The notes under the pieces are model-generated. The model made no database searches and was not told where the DNA came from. It worked only from the letters and a program-made list of their open reading frames with translations. The translations under genes and the position numbers were made by a program. From NCBI RefSeq assembly GCF_000685295.1, contig NZ_ARYL01000011.1, positions 46,280 through 110,279 of the forward strand: a stretch of 64,000 bases of DNA, written 5' to 3'. Shown here piece by piece: positions 37,270-46,591 of the stretch. Source of the stretch: Hyphomonas oceanitis SCH89. Its GTDB lineage: Bacteria > Pseudomonadota > Alphaproteobacteria > Caulobacterales > Hyphomonadaceae. Each line of letters starts with the position of its first letter. Position 1 is the first letter of the stretch.

Positions 37270-37644
37270 TCAATAGGGCAGGTCGTGCGGTTGGATGTCT
37301 GTGAAATCCGGTTCCGGGGTTTGGTCAAAGCGCACGCTCAGGATGGTCTGCTCTCCGTGGGCGAGGGCTTTCGTGATTCTGTGCATGCCATCCATGAGTC
37401 GACCCTCCGCGCAGAGGATGATGGGGTATTGAAGGTCTGCCGCCATCATTAGCTTGAAGTGCTCGGCGATGGCTCGGCAGGAGGGTGTGTCGCCCTCTGA
37501 AAACCAGTAGGTTTCATCCAGCTCGGCAATCTGATCGAGTGCAATGGCCTTCGGTGCAAGTGAGGCAGACAAGGTGACCAGCCGATCAACATCCCAGGCG
37601 TAGGAACCGTTGCGGCTGGGCCTGAAGTGATATTGTTTTCTCAT
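37270..37644 (-). CDS. ParB/Srx-fold-like protein
   Basis: The 124-aa product contains LQYPIILCAEGRLMDGMHRITKALAHGE, which resembles the ParB/sulfiredoxin nucleotide-binding motif (xxDGxHR). It lacks a helix-turn-helix and so is not a true partitioning protein. Relatives of this kind act as nucleotide-binding enzymes or have no known role. Base composition is lower in GC than the surrounding genes, as for the next gene. Confidence 0.65.
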   Translation of the reverse strand: MRKQYHFRPSRNGSYAWDVDRLVTLSASLAPKAIALDQIAELDETYWFSEGDTPSCRAIAEHFKLMMAADLQYPIILCAEGRLMDGMHRITKALAHGEQTILSVRFDQTPEPDFTDIQPHDLPY

Positions 37645-37718
37645 GCGTATCTCACTTTGTCTGCCGGATCGTTGAGAGACTTATCATGTGGCTGCTTTTG
37701 ACCTGTGCTGAAACCGGG

Positions 37719-38291
37719 TCACATTCTCCATGCTTGATCTCGGTCGAGGCAGAATATCGCGTCTTGTGGCGGCGTCACTTGGCCAACGGCCTCCATCGTC
37801 ACCCCGGTACACAAGGCCCGCAAGCCAAAGCCTGCCCAACCGTGCGAGACGACGACATGGATGCCGCCTTGTTCTTGTACGCTGGACAGCCAGTCCTGAA
37901 GCCTGCCGAGAAACGCTGCCCTGTTCTCGCCTCCTGGCGCTCTGAAGCCCCAATCGAACTGTCCCGGGCCATCAAACGCTCCGGGGCAGGCTGCCGTTAT
38001 TTCGTCAGCTGTCAGACCACTCCAGTCACCTATGTCGATCTCGGCAATCCTCCAGTCGAATACTATTTCAGGGCACCCTATCTCCTGATTTATGATCTGG
38101 GCCGTCTGTCGCGTACGGCCGAGGGGGCTGGCGTGGAACTGAAAAGGTCTGCCGGCTAATATCGTCCGTAGCCGCTCTCCCATCGACAAGGCCTGCGCTT
38201 CTCCTCGCTCAGTCAGGTTTGAGTCCTTTTGCCCCTGATAGACTTTCTGCCGATTGAGTTCGGTTTCTCCATGGCGAACGAGATAGATCAT
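37719..38291 (-). CDS. histidine phosphatase family protein (phosphoglycerate mutase-like)
   Basis: The 190-aa product has the phosphohistidine motif LVRHGETELN at the start, ASPLGRTRQTAQII and the second catalytic His in VVVSHGWAGFGLRAL. Glu in RIAEIDIGDWSGLT is the likely general acid. The group covers small-molecule phosphatases such as CobC-like and broad-specificity enzymes. No cobalamin genes are adjacent, so the substrate is open. Confidence 0.9.
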   Translation of the reverse strand: MIYLVRHGETELNRQKVYQGQKDSNLTERGEAQALSMGERLRTILAGRPFQFHASPLGRTRQTAQIINQEIGCPEIVFDWRIAEIDIGDWSGLTADEITAACPGAFDGPGQFDWGFRAPGGENRAAFLGRLQDWLSSVQEQGGIHVVVSHGWAGFGLRALCTGVTMEAVGQVTPPQDAIFCLDRDQAWRM

Positions 38292-38377
38292 GATTTACCT
38301 TTATGGCCTTGTCGGCTCACCATGAGCAGATCGTCGTGCGATTGACTAGGGCGAGCGGAAATGGTCGCAATGACTGG

Positions 38378-39652
38378 ATGAAACGCGTCTTGGGCATCAT
38401 TCTGGCGGTTATGGTCGCGCTTGGGCTTTGGGCCACGGTGGTGGTTGTCGGGGCGCGGGAGGGGTGGTGGCGACCCATGGTGGCGGAGCGGGGGGATGCA
38501 GAGGCGTTCCTGCTCTGGGCTGAGGGGCGATATGCGGCGGAGTCCGAGGGCAATATGGCCATCGTTCTGCTGGAAGGCGGGCAGGCGTCAGGCAGCTGGT
38601 TCGCATCGCAGGGGCGCCCGGTGAATGCGGAGTCTCTGTTTCAGGTCGCTTCGGTCAGCAAATGGCTGACGGCGTGGGGCGTGATGACGCTTGTCGAGGA
38701 CGGGCGGGTGGACCTTGATGCGCCGGTCTCGCGCTATCTGACGCGCTGGACGCTGCCGCCGGGCGCGTTTGACAATGATCAGGTGACGGTGCGCCGCTTG
38801 CTGAGCCATAGCGCGGGCCTGACGGATGGGCTCGGCTTTCTCGGTTTTGGCCCGGATGTGGACCTGCCGTCCATTGTGGATGAGCTGACCGATCCGGTGG
38901 ACGCCTATCCGGGCCGGAGCGGTGTTGTGCGCGTCGGCGCGCGGGCGGACGGGACATGGCGCTATTCGGGCGGCGGGTATCTTGTCCTGCAACTGGTCAT
39001 CGAGGAGGTGTCGGGCGAGGCATTCAACGATTACATGCGCCGCGCCGTGTTTTCGCCGCTGGGGATGAGCGCGTCGACGTTTGTTGATCCCGATCCGGAG
39101 CATCTTGCGGAGATCTATGCGGCGGACGGATCAGAGGCAGTGCATTACAGGTTTACCGCCACGGGAGCGGCCTCGCTCTATACGTCTGTCGCTGACATGA
39201 CACGGTTTCTGGAGGCGCAGGTGGCGACACCGGGCGCGGCGCCGGGGTGCGGTGTGCTGAGCCCGGAGACGTTGGCAGCGATGGCCGCGCCGGAGGCGTT
39301 TGTTTATAGCCTGCCGGTCTGGGGCCTTGGCGAATCCCTCTATGCGCCGAACGGGGCGGGCGGCTTTGTCATCGGGCATGATGGCAGCAACTTCCCGGCC
39401 ATCAACACAACCGCGCGCCTCGACCCGGCAACGGGCAATGGCTTGATCGTGCTGTCGTCGGGCCATGCCACGCTGGCCAGCGAGATCGGCGGCGAATGGG
39501 TGCACTGGCAGACAGGGAAGGTGGGGCTTGATACAATCGTACTGTTCGACTTGCGCCGCATCCTGATCGTATTTGCGTCAGGCGCGCTGGTGATTATCGC
39601 GGGTGGGGTGGCGTTTATATGGTTCGGTCGGCGGCGAGCGGGGGCGACGTGA
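38378..39652 (+). CDS. serine hydrolase, class C beta-lactamase/D-aminopeptidase family
   Basis: The 424-aa product has an N-terminal membrane helix (VLGIILAVMVALGLWATVVVV), the serine beta-lactamase-like S-x-x-K motif QVASVSKWLTAWG, a Y-x-x motif (RYSGGGYLVLQLVIEE) and a C-terminal membrane helix (ILIVFASGALVIIAGGVAFIWF). Family members include penicillin-binding proteins and esterases. I took the ATG at 38378 (MKRVLG) because it directly precedes the signal-anchor; the frame is open upstream to 38303. Confidence 0.85.
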   Translation: MKRVLGIILAVMVALGLWATVVVVGAREGWWRPMVAERGDAEAFLLWAEGRYAAESEGNMAIVLLEGGQASGSWFASQGRPVNAESLFQVASVSKWLTAWGVMTLVEDGRVDLDAPVSRYLTRWTLPPGAFDNDQVTVRRLLSHSAGLTDGLGFLGFGPDVDLPSIVDELTDPVDAYPGRSGVVRVGARADGTWRYSGGGYLVLQLVIEEVSGEAFNDYMRRAVFSPLGMSASTFVDPDPEHLAEIYAADGSEAVHYRFTATGAASLYTSVADMTRFLEAQVATPGAAPGCGVLSPETLAAMAAPEAFVYSLPVWGLGESLYAPNGAGGFVIGHDGSNFPAINTTARLDPATGNGLIVLSSGHATLASEIGGEWVHWQTGKVGLDTIVLFDLRRILIVFASGALVIIAGGVAFIWFGRRRAGAT

Positions 39653-39659
39653 CAGTCGA

Positions 39660-40067
39660 TCAAGTGCGGCTGCGTTCAAAGCTCTCAATGTCATCGGCAA
39701 TTTCTGCCCATGAGACGCGTGATTGTGTCCATATTTGGTGGGTCGGGTGAACAATTGATGCATCGTCGATGACGCCCGCCTTCACGTAAATGAACTCCGG
39801 GTGTCGCGCGGATGATGTATAGACCGGTGAGCCACAAGCGACACAGAAATGACGCGTCAGTGCGTGGCCGCTCTCACCAACTTTTGCGAACTCGCCGAGT
39901 GTTCCCCGCTCCAAATCAAACCGGGCTTCGACGAACCGGACTGAAAGGGCGTAAGCCGCTCCTGTACAGCGACGACAATCTGCGCAATGGCAATAGCCCG
40001 CAGGCCCGATTTCTCCATCATACGTGAACCGTACGTTTCCGCACAAACATCCACCCGTCACAGCCAT
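39660..40067 (-). CDS. GFA-family zinc protein (second copy)
   Basis: The 135-aa product has the GFA pattern GGCLCGNVRFTYDG, YCHCADCRRCTGAAY and FCVACGSPVYTS. It belongs to the same family as the protein encoded at 2710-3117 but the two are only distantly alike. The function is unassigned. Confidence 0.87.
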   Translation of the reverse strand: MAVTGGCLCGNVRFTYDGEIGPAGYCHCADCRRCTGAAYALSVRFVEARFDLERGTLGEFAKVGESGHALTRHFCVACGSPVYTSSARHPEFIYVKAGVIDDASIVHPTHQIWTQSRVSWAEIADDIESFERSRT

Positions 40068-40089
40068 GTCTCTTCTCCCAATGCCGCCC

Positions 40090-41259
40090 TCACGCCTCCG
40101 GCGAGGCGGCCGCTTCCAGGGCTTCGCGGCGTTTTTCGGCGGCGGATTTCTTGACGCTTTCGGAGCGGAGCTGGCCGCAGGCGGCGTCGATGTCGCGGCC
40201 GCGCGGGGTGCGGATGGGCGAGGCGTAGCCGGCCCGGTTCACGATCTCGGCGAAGGCTTCGATGGTTTCCCAGTCGGAACATTCATAGGGGCTGCCCGGC
40301 CAGGGGTTGAACGGGATCAGGTTGATCTTGGCAGGCACACCCTTCAGCAGGCGGACAAGCTCGCGCGCCTCGGCCTGCGTGTCATTGATGCCTTTCAGCA
40401 TGACATATTCGAACGTGACGCGGCGCGAGTTGCCACTGCCCGGATAGGCGCGGATGGCCTCGAACAGCATTTGCAGGTCGTACTTGCGGTTGATCGGCAC
40501 CAGCTCGTTGCGCAGGTCGTCATTTGTGGCGTGCAGCGAGATGGCGAGCATGGCGTTTGTGCGCTCACCCAGCTCGGGGATTTTCGGGGCGACGCCGGCG
40601 GTGGAGACGGTGATGCGGCGCCGGCCGATGGAAATGCCGTCGCCGTCCGAGATCGTGTCGATGGCGGCGGCGACGTTATCCAGATTATAGAGCGGCTCGC
40701 CCATGCCCATGAAGACGATATTGGTGAGGTTGCGTGCTTCGATGGAGGAGGGCCATTCATTGAGCGCGTCGCGGGCAATCATGACCTGCGCGGTGATTTC
40801 CTGCGCGGTGAGATTGCGCACGAGGGCCTGCGTGCCGGTATGGCAGAAGGTGCAGTTCAGTGTGCAGCCGACCTGGGACGAGACGCAGAGCGCCCCGCCA
40901 TCCATGCCGACACTGGGAATGTAGACGCTTTCGCCTTCAACGCCGGGCTGGAAGCGCGACAGCCATTTCTGGGTGCCATCCTTCGAGACCTGATGATCGG
41001 CGATCTCCGGGCGGTCGAGCGTGAAGCGCGCGGCGAGTTCTGCGCGCAGCTCCTTGCCGATATCGGTCATGCCCTCGAAGCTGGTGGCGCCGAAATACTG
41101 GCTCCAGCGCGAAATCTGCTTGGCGCGCATGGAGGCCTTCTTGGGGTCGAGCCCCATGGCCTCAAGCTCTGCCTTCAACGCAGGCAGGGGCATTCCGGCC
41201 AGGGAACGTTGGCCCTGGGGCTGGTCGGGCTTGCGAGAGAGATCGAGTGTGATTGTCAT
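40090..41259 (-). CDS. rlmN: 23S rRNA/tRNA C2-adenine methyltransferase RlmN
   Basis: RlmN is a radical SAM enzyme that methylates A2503 of 23S rRNA and A37 of some tRNAs. The 389-aa product has the cluster-binding C-x3-C-x2-C motif ([15 protein letters not shown]), [43 protein letters not shown], and the C-terminal [11 protein letters not shown] and [15 protein letters not shown] with the catalytic Cys. Length is normal. Confidence 0.97.
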   Translation of the reverse strand: MTITLDLSRKPDQPQGQRSLAGMPLPALKAELEAMGLDPKKASMRAKQISRWSQYFGATSFEGMTDIGKELRAELAARFTLDRPEIADHQVSKDGTQKWLSRFQPGVEGESVYIPSVGMDGGALCVSSQVGCTLNCTFCHTGTQALVRNLTAQEITAQVMIARDALNEWPSSIEARNLTNIVFMGMGEPLYNLDNVAAAIDTISDGDGISIGRRRITVSTAGVAPKIPELGERTNAMLAISLHATNDDLRNELVPINRKYDLQMLFEAIRAYPGSGNSRRVTFEYVMLKGINDTQAEARELVRLLKGVPAKINLIPFNPWPGSPYECSDWETIEAFAEIVNRAGYASPIRTPRGRDIDAACGQLRSESVKKSAAEKRREALEAAASPEA

Positions 41260-41443
41260 GAAATCGCGCTATAGCATGGGCTGACCGGCGCAGAAACCGT
41301 CGGCGGCAGGGCATTATGGACGGAAGTTAATGTGGCAGCCTTTAATTTGCCACACGCGCAACCGAAAGCCCGGTTCACGCGTATTGAACGCTTATCAACG
41401 GGGCTGAGTTAAAAAAACCCTGCCCGCAATTTGGAGGATCTCC

Positions 41444-42079
41444 ATGAGACATCTCATTCTTGGCGCAGTCGCGCTCGCCCTTATCCCTACAGCTTGTGAA
41501 ACCGGCCCAAGCAACCGTGTCCTGATCGGTTCCGGCGCTGGCGCCATTGCAGGCGCAGGCCTCGGCACGCTGGCGGGCGGTGATGACGGCCGTAACGCAG
41601 CCATCGGCGCTGTTGTCGGCGCGATCGCCGGCGGTGCCGCTGGCGCGTACATGGACAAGCAGGAGCGCGAACTGCGCGCCGCAACGGCCGGTACCGGCAT
41701 CGAAGTGGCCCGTAATGGCGACCAGATTGCCCTGACCATGCCATCGAACGTGACGTTCAACGTGAACAGCGCAGAAATCCTGCCGGGCTTCTACCAGTCG
41801 CTCAACGATGTCTCGAACACGATCGTCAACTATCCGTCGACGGCTGTCGACATTGTTGGCCATGCCAGCTCCGATGGTGATGATGCCTATAACCAGGCCC
41901 TGTCCGAGCGCCGCGCCAATTCGGTCAAATCCTACCTGATCAATCAGGGCGTGACCCCGGTTCGCCTTCAGGCCTATGGCATGGGTGAAACCCAGCCGAT
42001 CGCCGACAACTCGACCGAAGCTGGCCGCCGCGCCAACCGCCGCGTCGAGATCATCCTGACGCCGATCACCGAAAGCTGA
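41444..42079 (+). CDS. OmpA-family lipoprotein with glycine-zipper domain (YiaD-like)
   Basis: The 211-aa product has a lipobox (ALIPTAC), a glycine-zipper region (GSGAGAIAGAGLGTLAGG ... GAVVGAIAGGAAGAYMDKQE) and a C-terminal OmpA-like domain (VTFNVNSAEILPGF, VDIVGHASSDGDDAYNQALSERRA, GMGETQPIADNSTEAGRRANRRVEI) that binds peptidoglycan. It is likely anchored in the outer membrane. A strong terminator follows 27 nt after the stop. Confidence 0.92.
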   Translation: MRHLILGAVALALIPTACETGPSNRVLIGSGAGAIAGAGLGTLAGGDDGRNAAIGAVVGAIAGGAAGAYMDKQERELRAATAGTGIEVARNGDQIALTMPSNVTFNVNSAEILPGFYQSLNDVSNTIVNYPSTAVDIVGHASSDGDDAYNQALSERRANSVKSYLINQGVTPVRLQAYGMGETQPIADNSTEAGRRANRRVEIILTPITES

Positions 42080-42106
42080 TTTGCAGCCTGAAAAGGCCAG
42101 AGTTAC

Positions 42107-42148
42107 GAAACGCCCGTCAGCCTCGCGCTGGCGGGCGTTTCCTTTTTT
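42107..42148 (+). terminator. rho-independent terminator after the OmpA lipoprotein gene
   Basis: GAAACGCCCGTCAGC at 42107-42121 and GCTGGCGGGCGTTTC at 42127-42141 form a 15-bp stem with one T-G wobble and a 5-nt loop, followed by C and six T. It lies before the start of the acyltransferase gene. Confidence 0.93.
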
Positions 42149-42191
42149 CGGCCATCGACCTCAATTCGCGCTGGCCAAGGCGGGGCGAAAC

Positions 42192-42842
42192 ATGAAACGT
42201 GGCGCGATGCTGGCGCCTGCCCCCCCTCCAGAACCCGGCCGACGGCTGGGACGGCCCTCGGCCTATCGCGGTTTCGGTTCTGAAATCGTCCATCACCTGT
42301 GTGGATTTTACTTGCGCCTTGGCGGGTGGCGACTGATCGATGACTGGCCGGCCGATCCGAAAATGGTGATCCTGGCCGCGCCGCATACGTCCAACTGGGA
42401 CGGGATCAACATGCTGGCGGTGGCCGGCTGGTACCGCGTCAAGCTGAGCTATATGGGCAAGAAATCGCTGACGACGGGGCCTTTTGGCTGGCTGGTAAAG
42501 CGGACGGGATGCATTCCCATCGAGCGGGGCCAGTCAACGGATATTGTTGGCCAGATGCGGGCGGCGTTTGCCGCAGCCGACAGCCTGTTCCTGGCCGTGG
42601 CACCAGAAGGCACGCGCCAGCGGGCAACCCAGTGGAAGAGCGGCTATTATCACATCGCTCATTCGGCCGGCGTTCCGCTTCTGATGTCGGAGCTCGACTA
42701 TGGCACGCGCACGGTGCGCCTGGCAGGGCCGATGCAGACAAGCGGTGATTTCGCGGCTGACCTTCCGGCCATTCTTGCCCCTTACAGCACCGCCAAGGGG
42801 CTCAATGCGGACCAGTTCACCCTTCCGGACGCCGTAGACTAG
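42192..42842 (+). CDS. lysophospholipid acyltransferase (PlsC-like)
   Basis: The 216-aa product has the LPLAT motifs: HX4D in AAPHTSNWDGINM and APEGTR, with GWLVKRTGCIPIERGQS between. It lacks a long N-terminal membrane helix, but has hydrophobic stretches. The open frame extends to 42081, but a strong terminator covers 42107-42148, so the ATG at 42192 is the most likely start; 42207 is an alternative. It overlaps the end of the opposing gene by 4 nt. The exact acyl acceptor is unknown. Confidence 0.87.
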   Translation: MKRGAMLAPAPPPEPGRRLGRPSAYRGFGSEIVHHLCGFYLRLGGWRLIDDWPADPKMVILAAPHTSNWDGINMLAVAGWYRVKLSYMGKKSLTTGPFGWLVKRTGCIPIERGQSTDIVGQMRAAFAAADSLFLAVAPEGTRQRATQWKSGYYHIAHSAGVPLLMSELDYGTRTVRLAGPMQTSGDFAADLPAILAPYSTAKGLNADQFTLPDAVD

Positions 42843-43354
42843 CGGCAGATGGCGGCGGCCTTGTCGATGGCGGCGGAAGAGCCCTTCAGCGAAAAGTGAT
42901 AGGCGACCTGCGTATTGCGCTCGGACACGGCTTCCACGCGCAGTTCGGAGCCCTTTTTGAGGGCATCAACGATGCGCTTGTCGTCGGAATCGCTGGCAAA
43001 GGCTTCCTGTCCGACAGAGAAAAGCGACCATGAAGACCGGCCGACGCTGGCTTTTCCACCGGAACTTTCGCGCAATTTGAAGCCTACTTTAAGGCTTGGC
43101 TGGTTGCGCGCGCGGCCAGACTTCCAATTGGTGACATAGTACCAGACTTCGCCATGATCGGCGGATGCGGGCGCCTTGTCCGTCGCCGCTGTTGCGGCGT
43201 AACACACTGTTTCTCCAGCATTTGTGTCGGTGAATACCGACCAGTCATTGAACCGGCCAATGGCCGTTGGCTGGGCCATGGCGCAAGGCGCCAAAAAGGC
43301 GAGGAAAAGTCCAAGACTCGCGATTCGGTTGTAATGTGCCATAAAATATTGCAT
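42839..43354 (-). CDS. invasion-associated locus B (IalB) family protein
   Basis: The 171-aa product has a signal peptide (IASLGLFLAFLAPCAMAQ) followed by RFNDWSVFTD, a Cys in ETVCYAATAAT, and a second Cys near the end (AAAICR), matching the IalB family. The family is widespread in alphaproteobacteria, mostly in free-living ones, and is secreted to the periplasm; it is not evidence of pathogenicity. A second in-frame ATG at 43342 also precedes the signal peptide. It is divergent from the ECF sigma gene. Confidence 0.8.
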   Translation of the reverse strand: MQYFMAHYNRIASLGLFLAFLAPCAMAQPTAIGRFNDWSVFTDTNAGETVCYAATAATDKAPASADHGEVWYYVTNWKSGRARNQPSLKVGFKLRESSGGKASVGRSSWSLFSVGQEAFASDSDDKRIVDALKKGSELRVEAVSERNTQVAYHFSLKGSSAAIDKAAAICR

Positions 43355-43528
43355 ACTCGATACATTATCCCCGTGATATGATTGAGGTTCAGTCTTATGG
43401 CAACAGAGTTAAGGCCAAACTACGACAGGGTTGCACACGTGCCGCAGAGCGCGAAAACCGTCGCCTGTGGTTGCACGCCGGAGGCGCACAGTCGATACTG
43501 TATCAATAACCTATCAAGGGGAGCGAAT

Positions 43529-44110
43529 TTGAAAGCCACAATGGTCCGCACGGCTGACCTGGCGCAACGCGAACGCCATGCGTCCTGCATGAGCCGTATC
43601 GCGAGCGACCAGTCGCGCGAGGCTTTTGCGGAGCTGTTCGAGTTCTTTGCGCCCCGCCTGAAAAGCTACATGCAGCGGCTGGGGGCCAATGCGTCCGAGG
43701 CCGAGGAACTTGTGCAGGACGTGATGATCACGGTCTGGCGCAAGGCCGAGATGTATGACTCGCGGCAGGCCTCCGTTTCGACATGGATTTTCCGCGTGGC
43801 GCGCAATCGCCGCATCGACGCCCAGCGCCGAACGTCGCGCCCGGAGCTGGAACCGGACGAGCCAATGCTGCAACCGGCTGCCACTGAGCTGCCCGATGTG
43901 GCTGTCGCGCGTGGCCAGATGGAAGAAAAAGTGCGCGCAGAGATGGCAAACCTGCCTGAAGAACAGTTGGTATTGCTGCAAGCGGCATTTTATGATGGCC
44001 TCTCACATTCCGAGATTGCGGAAGTCTATGGTATCCCCTTGGGGACCGTTAAGAGCCGTATACGTTTGGCCTTTGCCAGGATGCGCGGAGGTCTTGATGC
44101 GCCCAACTAG
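43529..44110 (+). CDS. ECF RNA polymerase sigma factor (RpoE/ECF11-like)
   Basis: The product of about 193 aa has sigma region 2 (AFAELFEFFAPRLKSYMQRLG ... ELVQDVMITVWRKAEMYD) and region 4 (LPEEQLVLLQAAFYDGL, HSEIAEVYGIPLGTVKSRI). This is the group typically paired with ChrR, as here: a ChrR-like protein gene starts 30 nt downstream. I place the start at TTG 43529, 5 nt after a strong AAGGGGAG site, instead of ATG 43541 or the far-upstream ATG at 43382, whose extension is not sigma-like. In Rhodobacter this sigma factor responds to singlet oxygen. Confidence 0.9.
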   Translation: MKATMVRTADLAQRERHASCMSRIASDQSREAFAELFEFFAPRLKSYMQRLGANASEAEELVQDVMITVWRKAEMYDSRQASVSTWIFRVARNRRIDAQRRTSRPELEPDEPMLQPAATELPDVAVARGQMEEKVRAEMANLPEEQLVLLQAAFYDGLSHSEIAEVYGIPLGTVKSRIRLAFARMRGGLDAPN

Positions 44111-44140
44111 TTTGTCTTTCACAGTGCGTGGAGCTGCCTG

Positions 44141-44797
44141 ATGACTGATCCTGCTTCCCAATATAGCGAGCTCTATGCGGCCTATGCGGCTGGTACGCTC
44201 GATCCGGGCTATGCGCTGATGGTCGAGACGCAAGGCGCGCTGCGCGATGACGTGCGCCAGTCCGTGGCCGTGAGCGAAGCGGCGGCCGGCATGCTGCTGG
44301 AAGCCGAAGAGGCTGCGCCCATGGCTGAAGGGGCACTGGACCGGGTATTTGCCGCCATTGATGCGGGCGCTGCAAAAACGCCTCAGCGCGCTGCTGCCGA
44401 CATGCCGGAGATCAACGATATCGAACGCCTGCCCGAGCCGGTGGTGAAGCTCGCCCGCGACGCTTTTGCGCGCGGCGGATGGAAACGGCCTGCACGGGGC
44501 ATCAGCCGGTTGAATCTCGATATTGGCAGCGATGCCCGGGTGGAACTGTATCGGATCCAGCCCGGCGCGACGGTGCCGCGGCATACGCATGGCGCGCAGG
44601 AATATACGCTCGTTCTTGCAGGCGGCTACAGCGATGCCACGGGCAGCTATGGTCCCGGCGATCTGGCTGTGAAAGGCCCTGATGATACGCATGTGCCCGT
44701 CGGTGACGAGGGCGAGGTTTGCTACGCGCTGATCATCCATGGTGGCCTGCGCCTGACCGGTGCGATGGGGATCGTTCAGCGCTTGCTGGGGCGCTGA
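44141..44797 (+). CDS. ChrR-like cupin anti-sigma factor lacking the zinc motif
   Basis: The 218-aa product has an N-terminal ASD-type segment (LYAAYAAGTLDPGYALMVET) and a C-terminal cupin with metal ligands RHTHGAQEYTLVLAGGYSDAT and DDTHVP, the ChrR architecture. In Rhodobacter ChrR the ASD binds zinc through His6, His31, Cys35 and Cys38. Here the matching stretch reads TQGALRDDV, so His31, Cys35 and Cys38 are Gln, Arg and Val, and no His lies near residue 6. The cupin ligands are kept. It may still bind the sigma factor zinc-free, or signalling may differ. Confidence 0.87.
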   Translation: MTDPASQYSELYAAYAAGTLDPGYALMVETQGALRDDVRQSVAVSEAAAGMLLEAEEAAPMAEGALDRVFAAIDAGAAKTPQRAAADMPEINDIERLPEPVVKLARDAFARGGWKRPARGISRLNLDIGSDARVELYRIQPGATVPRHTHGAQEYTLVLAGGYSDATGSYGPGDLAVKGPDDTHVPVGDEGEVCYALIIHGGLRLTGAMGIVQRLLGR

Positions 44798-45310
44798 TCA
44801 GGCGCGCCCGTGATCGGCGGGCCTGCCATCGCCGCCCAGGCCACCCGGCATGATGGGCCGCGGGGCATAGCCGCCCATTGAGAGGTGGCGGTCATACATG
44901 ACAAGCGCGCCAGCCAGGCTGACATTGATGCAGAACTTGGTCGGGATTTTCACGACATGAGCGCAGCGGGCGAGGATTTCGTCCGACAGGTTGCCCTTTT
45001 CGGGGCCGAGAATGTAGGCGGCCTGCGGCGGATGGCGGAAGGTTGGCAGCATGACGGCGTCGTCGGTCAGTTCGATACCAACGAGTTGGCAGCCCCGGGG
45101 CATTTGCATCTCGTCGACTGAATCCCATTGGTAATAGGGGATTTGTCCCGCCGATTTTGACGTGTCGGCCTGATAGGCATCGCGCAGGCGATGTTCGGCA
45201 TCGATCGAGAACACGTAGCTCGCGCCGAAGGCATTGGCCGTGCGCATCAGGGCGCCGAGGTTCATCGGCTTTGAGATGCGTTCCGAACCGATCGAGAAAT
45301 AGCCGCGCAT
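44798..45310 (-). CDS. SpoU/TrmH-family RNA methyltransferase
   Basis: The 170-aa product is a short SPOUT methyltransferase: motif 1 at KPMNLGALMRTANAFGASYVF, motif 2 at YILGPEKGNLSDEILARCA and motif 3 at KIPTKFCINVSLAGALVMYDR, which form the deep trefoil knot that binds SAM. It lacks the N-terminal RNA-binding domain of TrmH or RlmB, like some TrmL-size members. The target RNA cannot be told from sequence. Confidence 0.88.
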   Translation of the reverse strand: MRGYFSIGSERISKPMNLGALMRTANAFGASYVFSIDAEHRLRDAYQADTSKSAGQIPYYQWDSVDEMQMPRGCQLVGIELTDDAVMLPTFRHPPQAAYILGPEKGNLSDEILARCAHVVKIPTKFCINVSLAGALVMYDRHLSMGGYAPRPIMPGGLGGDGRPADHGRA

Positions 45311-45311
45311 G

Positions 45312-45629
45312 TCAGATCACTCCAAGGGCAAACCGTCCCATGATCAGGATCAGCAGGATCAGGACGGGGGCAATGAGGGATGCGCGCCGGGCAAGGCGCA
45401 GGTGCGAGAGGGGATTGGGATAGGTCTTGGCGAGGTGAATGGCCGCCTCGCTGGCCTGGGCAGGGCTGGCTGCCTCGACTACGGCAAGCCGGTAGGCGGC
45501 ATCGGTGGGGAGGCCGCCAAACTTGTCGGCCAGTGCGCGGCGCAGCGCGACCGAGATGATCATCCGCATCTGTGCGGCAAGGGCAAAGGCGAAAATGGCC
45601 ATTCCCAACAATATCCAGAAAACAATCAT
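45312..45629 (-). CDS. small membrane protein
   Basis: The 105-aa product has an N-terminal helix (IVFWILLGMAIFAFALAAQM) and a C-terminal helix (LIAPVLILLILIMGRFALGVI), with a hydrophilic segment of about 50 residues between them. I do not recognise the family. The ATG at 45629 overlaps the stop of the isoaspartyl peptidase gene (TGATG), so it is translationally coupled to it; a GTG at 45632 is an alternative. Confidence 0.7.
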   Translation of the reverse strand: MIVFWILLGMAIFAFALAAQMRMIISVALRRALADKFGGLPTDAAYRLAVVEAASPAQASEAAIHLAKTYPNPLSHLRLARRASLIAPVLILLILIMGRFALGVI

Positions 45630-46510
45630 CACAGGAAAGTCGCGACCTCGAACCGGCCATTGGAATCGGCCATGGCCCGCTTCATGCCGCCGGAATTGAA
45701 GAAGGCCGCCATCTCGCCATCGGCCGAAACGGCAATCATGCCGCCTTCGCCGCCGAGGCGTTTCACATCGTCCAGCGCGCCCTGCACAGCGGGCACAAGC
45801 GTGTCGCCGCCATAGCGGATGCGGGCCGAGACATCAGCGGCGGCATTGGCGCGGATGAAATATTCGCCAAGGCCTGTGCAGGAAATCGCGCAGCGCTCGT
45901 CCGCCCATGTGCCGGCACCGATCACCGGCGTGTCGCCGAGGCGGCCGGGTGTCTTGTTCATGACGCCAGCGGTGGACGTGGCAGCGGCCATGTCGCCATA
46001 GGAGTCCAGCGCGACGGCGCCGACCGTGCCGATCTCAGGCGCGCCGACCTGGCGGGTGCGCTCATCCACGGGCTCGTAATAGGCGGCGGGGTCTTTCACC
46101 GTGGCGAGGCCAGCCGCATCGGCGAGGCGGCGGGCGCTTTCGCCCACGATGAGGACATTCGGCGTCCGGTCCATGACCATGCGGGCGGCGGCGATGGGGC
46201 TGCGCACCCCCTGCAGCGCACCGACAGCGCCAGCATTGCGGGTGCGGCCGTCCATGATGGCGGCGTCGAGCTCATAGTCACCGTTCAGGTTTGGTGCGGC
46301 GCCCTTGCCGGCGAGATAAAGGCCGGAGGCCTCCATCGCGGCGACCATGGCCTCGACCACGTCCACGGCAGCTTCGCCATCGGCGAGACGTTTGCCGCCA
46401 TCCTTGAGCAGGGAGGCGAGGTGTTTTTCCTGCGCAGAGTAATCCTGGCCGAAAATCGGCCCGGCACCGCCATGCAGAACGAGCGCCCATTTGGTCGTCA
46501 TGTCGGACAT
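45629..46510 (-). CDS. iaaA: isoaspartyl peptidase/L-asparaginase (Ntn hydrolase)
   Basis: The 293-aa product is a type III asparaginase that is expected to self-cleave before the catalytic Thr in [10 protein letters not shown]. Other motifs match Ec[15 protein letters not shown] at the start, [34 protein letters not shown] and [10 protein letters not shown]. It removes isoaspartyl peptides and hydrolyses asparagine. A small membrane protein follows with overlapping codons. Confidence 0.94.
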   Translation of the reverse strand: MSDMTTKWALVLHGGAGPIFGQDYSAQEKHLASLLKDGGKRLADGEAAVDVVEAMVAAMEASGLYLAGKGAAPNLNGDYELDAAIMDGRTRNAGAVGALQGVRSPIAAARMVMDRTPNVLIVGESARRLADAAGLATVKDPAAYYEPVDERTRQVGAPEIGTVGAVALDSYGDMAAATSTAGVMNKTPGRLGDTPVIGAGTWADERCAISCTGLGEYFIRANAAADVSARIRYGGDTLVPAVQGALDDVKRLGGEGGMIAVSADGEMAAFFNSGGMKRAMADSNGRFEVATFL

Positions 46511-46591
46511 CTCCCTTACGTCACACTTGGATTATGCCAGCCACACCGCTACCGTCTGGCAACAGAAACAACAAGGTAAGGAAGCCAGAAC

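Noticed and set aside
40024..41274. 416-codon open frame on the plus strand
   Set aside because: It is antisense to rlmN, which carries the full radical SAM signature.
42839..43354. virulence factor reading of the IalB-like gene
   Set aside because: The family is common in free-living alphaproteobacteria, so its presence does not indicate invasion or pathogenicity.
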